A stretch of 64,000 bases of DNA from Nectonema munidae (taxonomy: Eukaryota > Nematomorpha > Nectonematoida > Nectonematidae): assembly GCA_030549495.1 (NCBI GenBank), contig JAUIRK010000414.1, forward strand, positions 1 through 64,000, read 5' to 3'. Shown one piece after another: positions 11,401 to 21,558 of the stretch. Numbering within the stretch: the stretch's first letter is position 1; the number at the start of each line of letters is the position of its first letter. The position numbers and the translations under genes were made by a program. The notes beneath the pieces are model-generated. The model ran no database searches. It was given only the letters and a program-made list of their open reading frames with translations, and was not told the DNA's origin.

Positions 11401-14400
11401 TCAAAAGTGTTTTTGTTAAGCTCTAACTTGTCTTTTCTAAATTAATTAATATATATTATTTTGAGCAAAAATTTATTATAAAAATTAAGTTATCAGAAAA
11501 ATCATTTTTAAATAATAATTTTTTTTACACTTCACAGTTAGCGACACTGATTTTTTCAAAGGAAGAATGAAATACGACGTTAAGCTCCTTCTCGTCTTTT
11601 ATATTACTTCGAATAACTAAATTTTTCCAAATTGAAAAATACCTTCAATAGGATCTGGAAAAGGAGAATTAGGAGAAAGATGAATGATTTAGATATTTAG
11701 TTTATCCTTTGTAGTGATGGATTCTTGCATCATCCATTATCATATTTCTTTACATTTGTCAGTTTCAACTAAAAAGAACTTTATGGTTAGTGTTTTTCGC
11801 AATTTCTTCTTTCAGGTACAAGGGTTAGTGAAAACTATTCAATGTATAGTTGACTCAGAAACAACAATTTCGAATTCAACCTTAAATCTTTGTTTTAGTT
11901 CTTTTAATGTTAAAAAACACTTTTCATCTACCCATGATTTGATTGTAACTTTAACTCTTTTGTCAACTTTGATCTTCTATCACCACTTTTAGATTGTGAA
12001 AAACAGGGGTTGTGGAGAGGCAGGAACAACGCCTCTTCCCTAATATCATTTCAAGGGGGTGAAAAAGGCTTTCTCTCCACCAATAATTTTGAATTTTTTC
12101 AATTATTAAAAGACTTGCTTGGCTCGTGAGCAGACTTTCCATTTTACTTTACTTGTTTTTTCGTTGAGTTTCAGGAATAAATTCTTTTAAAATAAATTTT
12201 AGAAAGCCTCTAGATCGGTGGCGACTCCGACACCTCTAATTTATAATTTTTCGATGCCGACTCTCACTCCATCTATTTGTAATTTTTGAGACGGTAACTC
12301 AATTTAGTATAATTTTTATTTCAAATATTATAAATCTCAGATCATATGTACCATATTTTAAGGCTATTTGTGAATGTCGATTTTAGATGGTCATTGAAAG
12401 ATTTCCTGAATTTTAGACATTTCTGATTTATGTTGCATGCAAAATGTTTGATCTATTTTCTTCAACATAATATATTAAAATGTTATATTGGTTGCATTTG
12501 GTTTGCTGTCTTTCTTATATTGTCTTCGGAAAGATTTTCAAATTATTGTCTATAATAAACAATACCGTTAAAAACTAAATTTCTCCTAAATTATTTTTCA
12601 AAGGTATTTGGTTTAAAAAAATTTTCCTAAAAGCTTTCTACTCATAAAAAGAGCTTTACTCCTTTACAGAGTATTTGTGTAATAAAAAATCTTCATTCTT
12701 TTATTTTCTTGAAATTTTCAAATAAAAATTTTGACTTGCAAAAATACAAATCTTGGACTAAAATGATAAACATTTTTATATTGCATTTTTGCAACGTTGC
12801 ACAATAAAAAGAGTGTCTATGAATTTATTTTTTAATCTAACAATTATTATAACTATTTTTAAAATTAGAGTCAGAGTCGCGATAAAAATTACGACTCCGA
12901 CTCATTCTCAAAAGGTGTGACTCCTTTAACTCTGGAAAAAAACTAAACCTTTTTTATAGGAATTAAGTATTCTAGAAAGTCTAGATGTAGGCAATCACAA
13001 AAACTTTGGAATTGTTGATACAGAAAAAGCCTCTAAGGTTTGAGAAACAATAATTCTACCTTTTCATCAGAAATTTTTCTTCTTGGCAAATTTAAAGACA
13101 TTCACTATATGTAAAAAAAAGAAGATCAGAAGCTAAAAGCAGATGATTTTACCTAATAAAGATTAAAGAGAAAAATAAATAACTTAAAACGAAAAAAAAT
13201 ATCAAAAAACTGTCAAAAATTGTTTGATATAATTTTAGTGAACGCGCACTTAATTTAATTTGAAGCCAAAGTAACGAGATTATGATTGTGAAAGTGACAC
13301 TGTTAACCGATAAACCCGATAACGCTTTATACAAGCAAAACTTCAGTTAATCCTGATCTTTAGCGGGTTTAAAAAAGGAGACGATGTTTGGAAGATTTTG
13401 GTCTTCAAAGGTTAAGCAAATATACCTTCAAGAGGTAGAGGAATATTTGTTTCTGATTCAGGCACAAATTTGGGCTGGTAGAGTTTTTCTTCCACTATTT
13501 CAAAGTCATTTTCATCATCTTCTTCTATTTCAACCAATTTCTTTTCTTCTCTTCTAGATAAAATGTTTGAAGGAGGATTACAAATAGTTTTCAAAGAGAA
13601 GATGTATGATTCTTATTACTTATGCTAAACAGTTTTTCCAATTGAATCTTTATTTTATCTTTGAATTACAGAAGCAATTTAGTTCTAGTAAGCGCATTAT
13701 TTTTATATAGATGTTTAATTGGGGATAAAATTTTGTAAAATGTTCATTAAATTATTTTCAAAAGCAAACTTAAAGCCTGGAAGTTGATTGACTAGCTTAA
13801 GGATCAAAGTTACTGCTTTTGATTGGATAGAACAAGTACATTATCCAATTATATTATCGAGTTATGCATACCTAATTTTACGCTTTAAATTCATTTTTAT
13901 TCATATTATGGAAAATATTTCTTTCCCGTATTCCTTACTTCTTTTTGATAAAATGCTAACTAAGTATCGTCATCTATTTTCTTTCTCTATTCGGTCTTTT
14001 TGTTTTTGCTCAGACGTTTCTTGAATGCCAATAATAAATCAGATGAATTGTATTTATCCGCTATTTAAAAAATGTTTTAACATAATTTATGTGTGTGTAA
14101 ACAACAGCAAAATTTGATATAGCCAAATGAAGTGGCAGTCCCCGAAATAAAACACAAAATGGACCACGACACTTTATAAGATTCCTTACAACTCTAGTTA
14201 CAACAAAAGATGACAAATCTGAGTGGCTATAGCAATTAAACAAGGAATAAGAGAATGGTAACAAAGTTACCCATTCAGTCTAACTCCTCAGTTTTTCTAG
14301 ATTTTCAAAAAAATGTTTAGCCTTCTCGTTGGTCGCGTTAAAGAGTAACGTAAAATTGAGACTTATATTTTTACCTGCTTACAAGGCCGCCATTTGAGAC

Positions 14401-15996
14401 AAGTTATAATAAAATTTTAAAAAATTCACTATTATTTGCATACGTTTAAAAAATGGCTACAAAATAGTGGGGCTTCATCCAGAAAAAAAGAACCAATAAA
14501 AATACTTTAAAGTGTAATTGGTTTTGAAAGTGGGCATTCAGTTGTCTATTCCATCAGATGTTGCAGATCTGAAGCGAGCATTTTCTGATTTTGCTCACAT
14601 ACGCCAAAACGCAAAGAATTCATTTCTACTTCCACCTTATATTTTTGGAAGCAAACCAATTTTTTAATAAGAAAAATTATGAAACTTACTTTTTGTTAAA
14701 AAATTTTGCAATATATTATTTTTGAAAATGAATGTTTATGTCAAAATTTACATCTATATAAAATATATTAGAAAGTTTTTTAAACAAAAAAAAATTCTCA
14801 TGGAAAAAGGTAAAAACAGTTTTGCTCATAAAATTCCGATTTTATCCACACTGAATAGAAGTCAGTATGTAAGACGGCTGTGTTCAAAGTCTTCCTTTAA
14901 GATGACTATTATGTGTCAGCCTATACATTTTAATTGAATGCTGTTTTAATCTAAAAGGCTTACCTCGATTTCTTCCTTGAACGCTGTGAATGCTTTTCGT
15001 GTCTATCTAAAAAAAATTAGACTCAAGATAAAGAGCCACAAGAATATGTAGGATTTGATATAGGAGACTGTACAAGAAAAAAATCTTGGAAATAAAATAT
15101 CTCGAGAAGGAAAAGAAGCATAACTTCGTCGAGATGAAACTAAAGAGAAGATAACTGAGAAATAGGAGCTAAAAGTGGGGGAAAGAGAACTTCCTTCAGA
15201 AGCAGAGTGCTGCACAGATTCGATTATAATTATAAATGGCATTTGGTATAAAGAATATAAGTTCTACAACATTAGTAAATAAAGTAAAAAACAAAAGTTA
15301 ATGATATACTTAAAAATGAGATATACAGAAAACGCTTAGAACTGTATCAAAAAGAAAGTAAAGTGGTAAGGGATATATAACCCGCCTACCTCTCCAACAA
15401 TCTCATGCACATAATCATTATTTAATTAAAACTTATTCGGCAATTTTAAATCTTCAAAACAGAGTAGTATATTTAATCAAAAATATTGTGCAATATCCTC
15501 CTTTCAAAACATTTATATCTCCCCCATTAGTTCAACCTTAAAAAGCTTTTAGAAGAATTTTTAAATTTCAAAAACGCTAGGTCCTAAAACACGCCTAGAA
15601 TCTAAATGCTCGTTTTAAAGTTTTTGACTATAAGGTATATTGGGAGGTAGTAGTATATTTTTCCGATCGCGATGCATGAAAAAATCCCGATTAATCGTCC
15701 CATCACTATTATCTAGTTAATAAGTTAGCTACATAAAAATTACTACATTATAAGTTCTTGTCAAAACGCCAAATCATGACAATTTTTCCCTATGAGAATT
15801 CATTTGAATAGTTGAGAAAAATTCTCTCTTTTTCTGCAAATGGGAAAGAAAATTGTTCTAGAAATAAGGACAATTTGAGACTTTTAGTCATGAAAAATCG
15901 GAGGGTGAAATAGGTAAAGAATAAATAACTCACTTGCATGATCATCTCTGTGCCTTTTTTCCCTTGAATTGCTTCTACTTCTTCTTCTTTTCTCGT
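8348..15996 (-). CDS. SNRNP27: U4/U6.U5 tri-snRNP 27 kDa protein, five exons, partial
   Basis: Five minus-strand exons join in phase: 15996-15934, 15006-14964, 13553-13426, 9974-9898 and 8412-8348, each with AG acceptor and GT donor. The protein starts inside an arginine/serine domain (EKRRRSRSNSREKRHR, then HEKHSQRSRKKS). It passes through an acidic linker and ends in EEMEKLLGFTTFDTTK plus NKHVEGN. This matches the conserved C-terminal block of SNRNP27 (human: GF-x-SFD-TTK-GKKV-GN), a component of the U4/U6.U5 tri-snRNP acting in the nucleus during spliceosome activation. About 124 residues are encoded here. The start exon(s) and the final exon, which should carry YRQYMNR..GGFNRPLD, were not found. 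The acidic linker seems longer than in the human protein. Introns are 0.9-3.5 kb and carry MITEs. Identification rests on the C-terminal motif plus the RS domain. Confidence 0.72.
8446..8500. repeat. Fragment of the TTAA MITE family
   Basis: Contains CAGACGATATTTTAATGTAA and CAGAAGATTTGTATTAAA, matching the interior of the MITEs at 8935-9042 and 16110-16223. The ends are missing. Confidence 0.5.
8935..9042. mobile_element. 108-bp MITE flanked by TTAA (piggyBac-like)
   Basis: Flanked by TTAA at 8931-8934 and 9043-9046. The left end is CCCGTTAACGACC; the right end, reverse-complemented, is CCGGTTGTCGAC, an imperfect terminal inverted repeat. TTAA duplication with ends starting CC(C/G)GTT fits a piggyBac-type non-autonomous element. 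It lies in a SNRNP27 intron; a close relative lies at 16110-16223. Confidence 0.6.
9183..9313. mobile_element. 131-bp MITE flanked by TTAA (piggyBac-like)
   Basis: TTAA at 9179-9182 and 9314-9317. The ends are CCCATTTAAGACCAA and, reverse-complemented, CCCATTTACGACCAA: a 15-bp terminal inverted repeat with one mismatch. The interior shares the GCAGACGAT motif with the neighbouring 108-bp MITE, so both belong to one family. Confidence 0.75.
9898..9974 (-). CDS. SNRNP27: SNRNP27 exon (GF-TTFDTTK segment)
   Basis: 77 bases after acceptor TTTTAAAG, ending before donor GTAAGA. Reads GEAYRIQQEKEEMEKLLGF then TTFDTTK. The GFxxFDTTK string is the most diagnostic motif of SNRNP27. Phase 1 in, phase 0 out. 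Confidence 0.78.
9975..13425. other. Long SNRNP27 intron, no internal gene supported
   Basis: About 3.45 kb. Open frames at 10346-10552 and 11714-11992 show no recognisable domain. Strings such as GGTGGCGACTCCGACACC near 12212 and GACTCCGACTC near 12893 resemble the GGAGTCGGAGTC-type sequence found in the 21214-21550 MITE, so remnants of that family are likely, but I could not define ends or target duplications. Confidence 0.4.
13426..13553 (-). CDS. SNRNP27: SNRNP27 exon (acidic linker)
   Basis: 128 bases after acceptor TTTTATCTAG, before donor GTATAT. Starts REEKKLVEIEEDDENDFEIV and ends ETNIPLPLE, joining to GEAYRIQ of the next exon. The acidic, proline-bearing segment between RS domain and GF motif has no counterpart I recognise in the human protein. 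Confidence 0.68.
14964..15006 (-). CDS. SNRNP27: SNRNP27 micro-exon (RS segment)
   Basis: Only 43 bases. It uses the acceptor TTTTTTTTAG (not the TAG four bases further in), which alone keeps the frame between the neighbouring exons. Reads RHEKHSQRSRKKS, with split Asn and Arg codons at its ends. Donor GTAAGC. Confidence 0.68.
15934..15996 (-). CDS. SNRNP27: SNRNP27 exon (RS domain)
   Basis: 63 bases after acceptor CATTTTTAG, before the consensus donor GTGAGT. In the phase required by the downstream exons it reads EKRRRSRSNSREKRHRDDHA, a typical arginine/serine-rich splicing-factor segment. An alternative open frame in another phase does not join to the next exon sensibly. Confidence 0.68.
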
Positions 15997-16109
15997 CTAA
16001 AAATGATAAAGTATGAAAGAAATAATTACTTATACTCTACGTGTAGAGATGTCAACGGACATTTCATCTCACAAAAGGCAGGCGATATTTAAATATCATA
16101 TAGAAATAC

Positions 16110-16330
16110 CTGTTAACGACCAGAATAATCAGACGATATCCAATGTAAAGCAGAAGATTTGTATTAAAGAGCTTTGATAAACGCAGACGATTTTATTTTT
16201 GTAAAGTCGACTATATTCGTGGGTTAACCAGTCAGTGACCAGAGTCCACTATAGTCGACTTGATAAAAATATGATCTGTGCGTTTATAAATACTTTTAAA
16301 TACAAATCGTCTGACTCATATAAGATATCG
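16110..16330. repeat. Two tail-to-tail MITE copies around a shared TTAA
   Basis: 16110-16223 is a copy of the 108-bp MITE (TGTTAACGACCAGAATAATC at its left end, GTCGACTATA near the right). It is followed at 16224-16227 by TTAA, then by a diverged inverted copy to about 16330 (ACGATTTGTATTTA and AAACGCACAGAT on the minus strand). The result is an imperfect palindrome upstream of the first recognised SNRNP27 exon. Confidence 0.5.
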
Positions 16331-16337
16331 TTACAAA

Positions 16338-16720
16338 GGAAAAAAGAGCAATGCTGAGAAGAATATGCGGAGCGAAAATAAAGACTAGATAAGCGCTGAA
16401 AACTTATGGAGAAAGTAGGCATTGGAGAAAATATTGTGAATCATGTGGCTAAAAGTAGGATAAGGTGGCTAGGACATGTTTTAAGAAAAGGATGCAATAA
16501 AACAAGCCTGGAATTTTTAAGTTAAAGCTAAACGAAAGAAAGGGCGTCCAGAGTTAAGTTGGAGAGAATAGACAATGAAGGATCTTAAACAGCTAGGGTT
16601 GAAGGTGGGAGATGTTTTTGACAGGAAGAAATGGAGACACAGGCTGTTCTTTTGGCGAGACAGTCAGAAACCCCTTTCAAAAAGGGAAACTTCTGTCTTA
16701 AATAAATGATTGATTGAATT
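16338..16720 (+). mobile_element. 3' end of an RTE-type LINE, decayed
   Basis: Reads in pieces as MLRRICGAK..., IRWLGHVLRKG, KRKKGRPELSWRE, DLKQLGLKVGDVFDR and KKWR. This is the familiar C-terminal end of RTE-clade reverse transcriptases (WLGHVxR, GRPxxxWxE, D-x-W-R). It ends in AATAAATGATTGATTGAA, the short tandem tail typical of that clade. Several in-frame stops and shifts; 5' truncated. Confidence 0.7.
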
Positions 16721-16916
16721 TTAAGGATTTTTGGTACATAGGATTTAACGCGTAAAAATTAAGAAATCTTCTGCTTCATTTGAAGATAAATGTGGGATAA
16801 AATTGATTAAACTATAAACTACGATAACTGACTTAACCGTTGACTGTCGTTCTCTAAGTTCCAACTAATTGCCAACGATTGACATTTTTTCATTTTCAGC
16901 AAATTGCAATTAATTA

Positions 16917-17060
16917 AATTTTTTCACTGCTCCATCTTTTAAAATGGCAATTCACTTTTTAGTATAATTTTAGGATTCGTTTTCCTATTCTTTTGTATAT
17001 AAATGATGTAATTAATTTGTCTATAAGTTAATATTTTACTATTTAAACTATAATTACGAA
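16917..17060 (+). repeat. Dispersed repeat, copy 1
   Basis: Shares TTTTCACTGC, ACATCTTTTAAAATGGC-like sequence, CACTTTTTA and TTTTCCTATTCTTT in order with 42199-42340. No terminal structure is visible. Confidence 0.45.
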
Positions 17061-20000
17061 TGCCTATTTTGAAAAGTATTTTTCTTGATATCTTTATTGT
17101 TATAAATTAAAAAAATTGAAAATTTCTCTGTTCAGGTGCTATAAAGTTAACTAGACAATTAAGGACGGTAGCCGGACCATTTATGTACGGAAATACTGTA
17201 TAATGACAAAATTTCGCATATTGTCATTTGAATTTTTTTAAATTACTTGTTTAACTTTATCTTATTTTATAATTTATTTGCATTTTTCATATATCTATTT
17301 ATTATTTTTAAAATCTGGTAAACATGTGCCATCTTATACAATTATTCTGACATCCGAAATTTTGATGTGATGTTTGATTAAAACATCATCTGTCGACTGA
17401 AATATCATGTCTGATTGAATTTTTGAAGAAAAAACCTCGTCCTAGGTATCCAAAAATCCAAGATTATAGAAAATTTGGCATATCAGAATAGAGTCTAAGA
17501 GAAATTATATACCAACTTTTATTTAAAAATAATAAATATAGATAAAAAATAAAATGTAGGATAAAAGTAAATTAAACTCATAAATTAAAAAAGTTTAAAT
17601 AATAGGCAAAATGGCCCGTCACGGTTGAGGCAAACATTAATTTAATGTGGCAAAGTTGTTAGGTTAAAAATGAACTGTCAGACAAAACGGTTGACTGTTG
17701 ACATCCCCATCAAAACAAATACAGAGTACTCATAGAATCATTTTCAAGAGTGGTTCCTACAAGACTAATGAATTTAAAACGTCAGACTCTACCCTCAAGT
17801 CTGCACAGTTCTATTGAATATACTGGAACGCCATTTTGAAATATGATTGATACAAAGAATCTCCTCCTCCTATAATTTATAAATCTAGAAAGTTTCACGT
17901 ATGAAATCGTTCTATATGATATAGATGGTTAAATTGCAATTGGTTGGCCATGGCATTCTACATGGAAAGTGATACGGTTTCAGTGTTGACCAATCAACAT
18001 CGTAGAGAGCTAGTGCACATTGCTTTAAAACAATTTTAGTCTAACTTCAAAAAGTTCGCTAAAAAATCACTCTTAATTAATAAAAAAATGATATTTACTT
18101 ACTTTTTATTTCATCTTAAGGGCATATAATAATATATGTAATATGTATCTAAAATTCTTAACTCTGATTTTGCAATTTTTTTCAAATTAAATATCTGACT
18201 CTTTGCAATACAAAAAATATGAAATGCGATTTTGGCTGAACAGATATAGCTTTATATATTTTTTTTCTTCGTTTTTTATGATTACATATTAAAAAAATCA
18301 TTTAATACCAAAATAAATTTCCTTTTTTCAGCATACATTACATTGATATGAAATTCTTAGAGTAATTGCAATATCTCCTTCTCCAATTATTTCAACCTTG
18401 TGCGCTTTTGGGCTTTATGCGTATGCTGCTCACACTCACACCTATATTATTTCTCCATCTTTTCATTATATTAATTTGTGTATAAAAATTATCAACTGCT
18501 TATTTTTTTTTATATTCTGAAATAATTTATCGATGATGTTAAAAAAGTTTACTTTTTAACTAAAATCTTTAATTTTATTAGTTCGGTTATTTAGAGAGTT
18601 AGTATTTAGATAGTTATTTATTAAGCTATTTTCATTTAGTTAAAATTTTATTTGTTATTTGGTTGCAAAAAACATTTCATATCGAACTTGTTTAAAAATA
18701 AGAACTTTTACCTTTTTTTATTAACTGATCTTTTCTTTCCCAAATTATCATTGATAACAAGAACTAATTACTTCCTGCTATTCTGAGACAAATTGTGTGC
18801 CATATGTCAAAATGATAATAAATTAGTATAAAAGTTTGCGTAAAAATAAATTATTAAAATGGAAAATTACGCATTAATTTTCCTTCTTGCAATATAATTC
18901 AGCAAGGATCCATAGAAATTGATTCACTTTTCTAAATTATTAAATCAAAAATACAAGGATTGACAATTAAACATGGAACATTGTAATCATGAAAATACTA
19001 CTACCATTAAAATCAACAGTCATAACAATGAGTGGTATAATTAAGGTCATAAAATTTTTTACATTCTTCAAAATATTCTTTTCAAACAAAACTATATGGA
19101 CAAATTGCATAAAAATTTGAAAACTCATTTTATCTAAAAAAAAAAAGTTAATTTCAAAATTAAAAAAAAAGTTGTCATTTTGACCCTTTTGTCTTTATAG
19201 GTATACTTTTTTTCAATCACTAAATTCTAGTGTTAAATTAGCTGATGCAATTTGTTTAATGAACAAGATCTCATTTGTACAAGACTTGTGTTTCATACAA
19301 TTCGAGTTTTTCTTTCATGAAGTTAACAATATCGGCAGGAGGAGGTAATTTTTATGTGTTTCTATTTCCACATAAGTTTTTCTTTTGTGGTATTCTAAAC
19401 GTCTTATTAAACAAGTTCTTCGTTCATGTGTTTTTCAAAGACTATACATTCATTGTCAATTTCTGCCCATTGATCAATAAGAGTTTGAAAAGTTTCCCCT
19501 TCAATGCTTGCTCTTAATTTGTTTAAAGTAGTGGTCATTTCTTGATTTGTAGAGTCGAAAATTTTCCATGTTTTCTTCCGTCTCCTTTGAATATGTCATA
19601 CAGAGCGTAATTTCAGCAATTGTTGAAGATTTCTGGTTTCACACTTTCTCATGCTTTTGCAGAAATAAAAAACATCTACGAGACCAATGATTAAGAAACG
19701 GAGTGGTAGACAAAGATGAACATATCGTTTCTTTAACTAGTTCTATCGGTCATTTTTCTTAAAGGGTTAAATTTTACGAGAAGTATTAAGTGGCAAAAAA
19801 AGCTTTGATTTGTGAATGAGAAGTCAGTGCTTAAATTGATGGGTGAGATGTATAGTTGCCAATCAAAAGTACAACTTTTTCTCACAATTTTTTGAAAGGC
19901 AAATAGCATCGAACTTTGAGAATATGTGACTTTTGAAACCAGTCTTCAAATACACTTGACCTCATCCAAGCGTTTATTGTATTTTTGTATTTAAGTGGCA

Positions 20001-20605
20001 TGCTATTCATATAACATGCTTGAAAGACTTACGATTTAAAAACTTGCCAATACAAAGAGAAGGCAACTTGTGATCAGTTTTGTTGAAACAAAACAAAACA
20101 ACAGTTATGAAGCATCTTATTTGTTTGTAACCTCCACGTTTTTACCTCATTTTGTAAAAGTTGCATTCATTTTTTGCACTATTTGTGTGAGCAGATCGAA
20201 CTTCATCAGAAACTTTACAAGGATTTATTTCATCACGTTTTTGAAAACGATATATTCATCTACTTCCAAGAAAAGAGTAATTTTCACAGTGCATAGTTTA
20301 AATAATTTTCTTTTTGCATTCATATTAAGGCTGATTTTTATATTAATGATATTTTAAGATGTTTTTTATGTGTATAAACAGAAAGCAAGACAAATATATG
20401 AATCCCTTGAAGGATTTAAGTATAAGGATTATAAAATTTAGTAAAAAGTAAAAAATTAAACATGTAAACAAATGTAGTAAAATAAATTTTGATGAAGAAA
20501 ATCAACTAATTTGTAGATATACATCTAGCTGTGTATTCACTCTACTTTTTTTTACCTTCCTGATCTATTTTTTTAAAAACTATAAACATTTAGTTACTGG
20601 TATGT

Positions 20606-21105
20606 GATTTCTTCATCGCACATCGTCGGTATAAATATAACGAATATTATCGGATAACCATAACGAATACTCTTCGTTAAAAACAGTAAAATGATATTTC
20701 GCAAGTAATTATAATATAAGCAATGTATTCTGAAATCCCATACAAATGCTTTAATTTGATATATCGCATAATACATTTGGTTGTGAAATGCGAAGTTATA
20801 AGCGTTTTAATACTTGACTAAAATTTAAGCTTCTCATGCTAGTAAATGTACTAACCCGCTAAAATAAACACACGAGTGCTTAAAGGTATGGTGAAGCGTA
20901 TGTGAGATAAGAATTAACAGATTTGCCAAACGCGTAGTGCAACATGTGTTAATCTTTATTCTCATAGTTATGCGCTAAAAGCAATAATAAGTGTGATGTG
21001 GAATGTGATTTGTTCTTCCCACACTGTCGGTATAAATATCACACTGTCGGTATAAATATAACAAATACTCTTCGTTAAAAAATCAGAAAAGTGGTATTTC
21101 TAAAT
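20606..21105. repeat. Direct repeats of about 100 bp flanking a hairpin
   Basis: The block GTCGGTATAAATATAAC...AATACTCTTCGTTAAAAA at about 20606-20706 recurs at about 21008-21105, where its first part is itself duplicated. Between them, 20896-20919 and 20947-20975 form an imperfect inverted repeat (GTGAGATAAGAATTAACA against TGTTAATCTTTATTCTCA). The arrangement looks like a small foldback element or a duplication around one. Confidence 0.45.
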
Positions 21106-21213
21106 TGAACATACCATATCTTCTGATATTCAGAAAAAAATCGAATTATTTCCAAATAAAGACTTAACTGTTCACTTTGTAAAAAAAATAAAACTTGTGA
21201 GAAGTGTTGTAAT

Positions 21214-21550
21214 CAGGGGTGAGGAGTTGGAGTTAGTTGAAAAAACTGATTTCTTCTAAGTTGTAACATTTGTGTATTATACATATAAAGCATTTATCTC
21301 CATAGCTGCAACAAAAATCTATTAACTTTTCTACATCGTATTTTTTTTAAAAGTAAGTTTTTTAACTTTTGTTAATTAATTACTTCAGTAAATTTAATTA
21401 CGGCGATATCATAGTTTTGCAGTAGCTAATTATTGGATATGCCTTTTAATTTGGAAACAAAATATATTAAAAAAATTTAAAGTCGGAGTCAAAAAAACCT
21501 TGACTTCGGAGTTGAAGTCATTAAAATATCTAGATAACTCCGCACCCATA
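21214..21550. mobile_element. 337-bp MITE with 8-bp target duplication (hAT-like)
   Basis: Identical 8-mers GTTGTAAT lie at 21206-21213 and 21551-21558. The ends are CAGGGGTGAGGAGTT and, reverse-complemented, TATGGGTGCGGAGTT, a 15-bp terminal inverted repeat with a few mismatches. The interior near 21480 has GTCGGAGTC, a string common in hAT-type MITEs. No coding capacity. Confidence 0.75.
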
Positions 21551-21558
21551 GTTGTAAT

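Larger units (their letters stand above)
16721..21205. other. AT-rich region with few recognisable features
   Basis: About 4.5 kb. A segment at 16917-17060 is repeated at 42199-42340. A duplicated block starts at 20606 (see separate entry). Open frames at 19275-19517 and 20070-20357 have no recognisable domain on either strand. No splice-site-flanked coding block could be supported, although the missing 5' exons of SNRNP27 may lie here. Confidence 0.35.

Noticed and set aside
15003-15242. 79-residue minus-strand frame with SSRRSYASFPSRD as an extra RS exon of SNRNP27
   Set aside because: No donor fits the phase, the frame becomes hydrophobic, and the neighbouring exons already join in phase without it.
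19262-20357. Possible retroelement-like coding sequence on the minus strand
   Set aside because: A few glutamate/lysine-rich stretches look protein-like, but no diagnostic motif, zinc knuckle or terminal repeat could be found.
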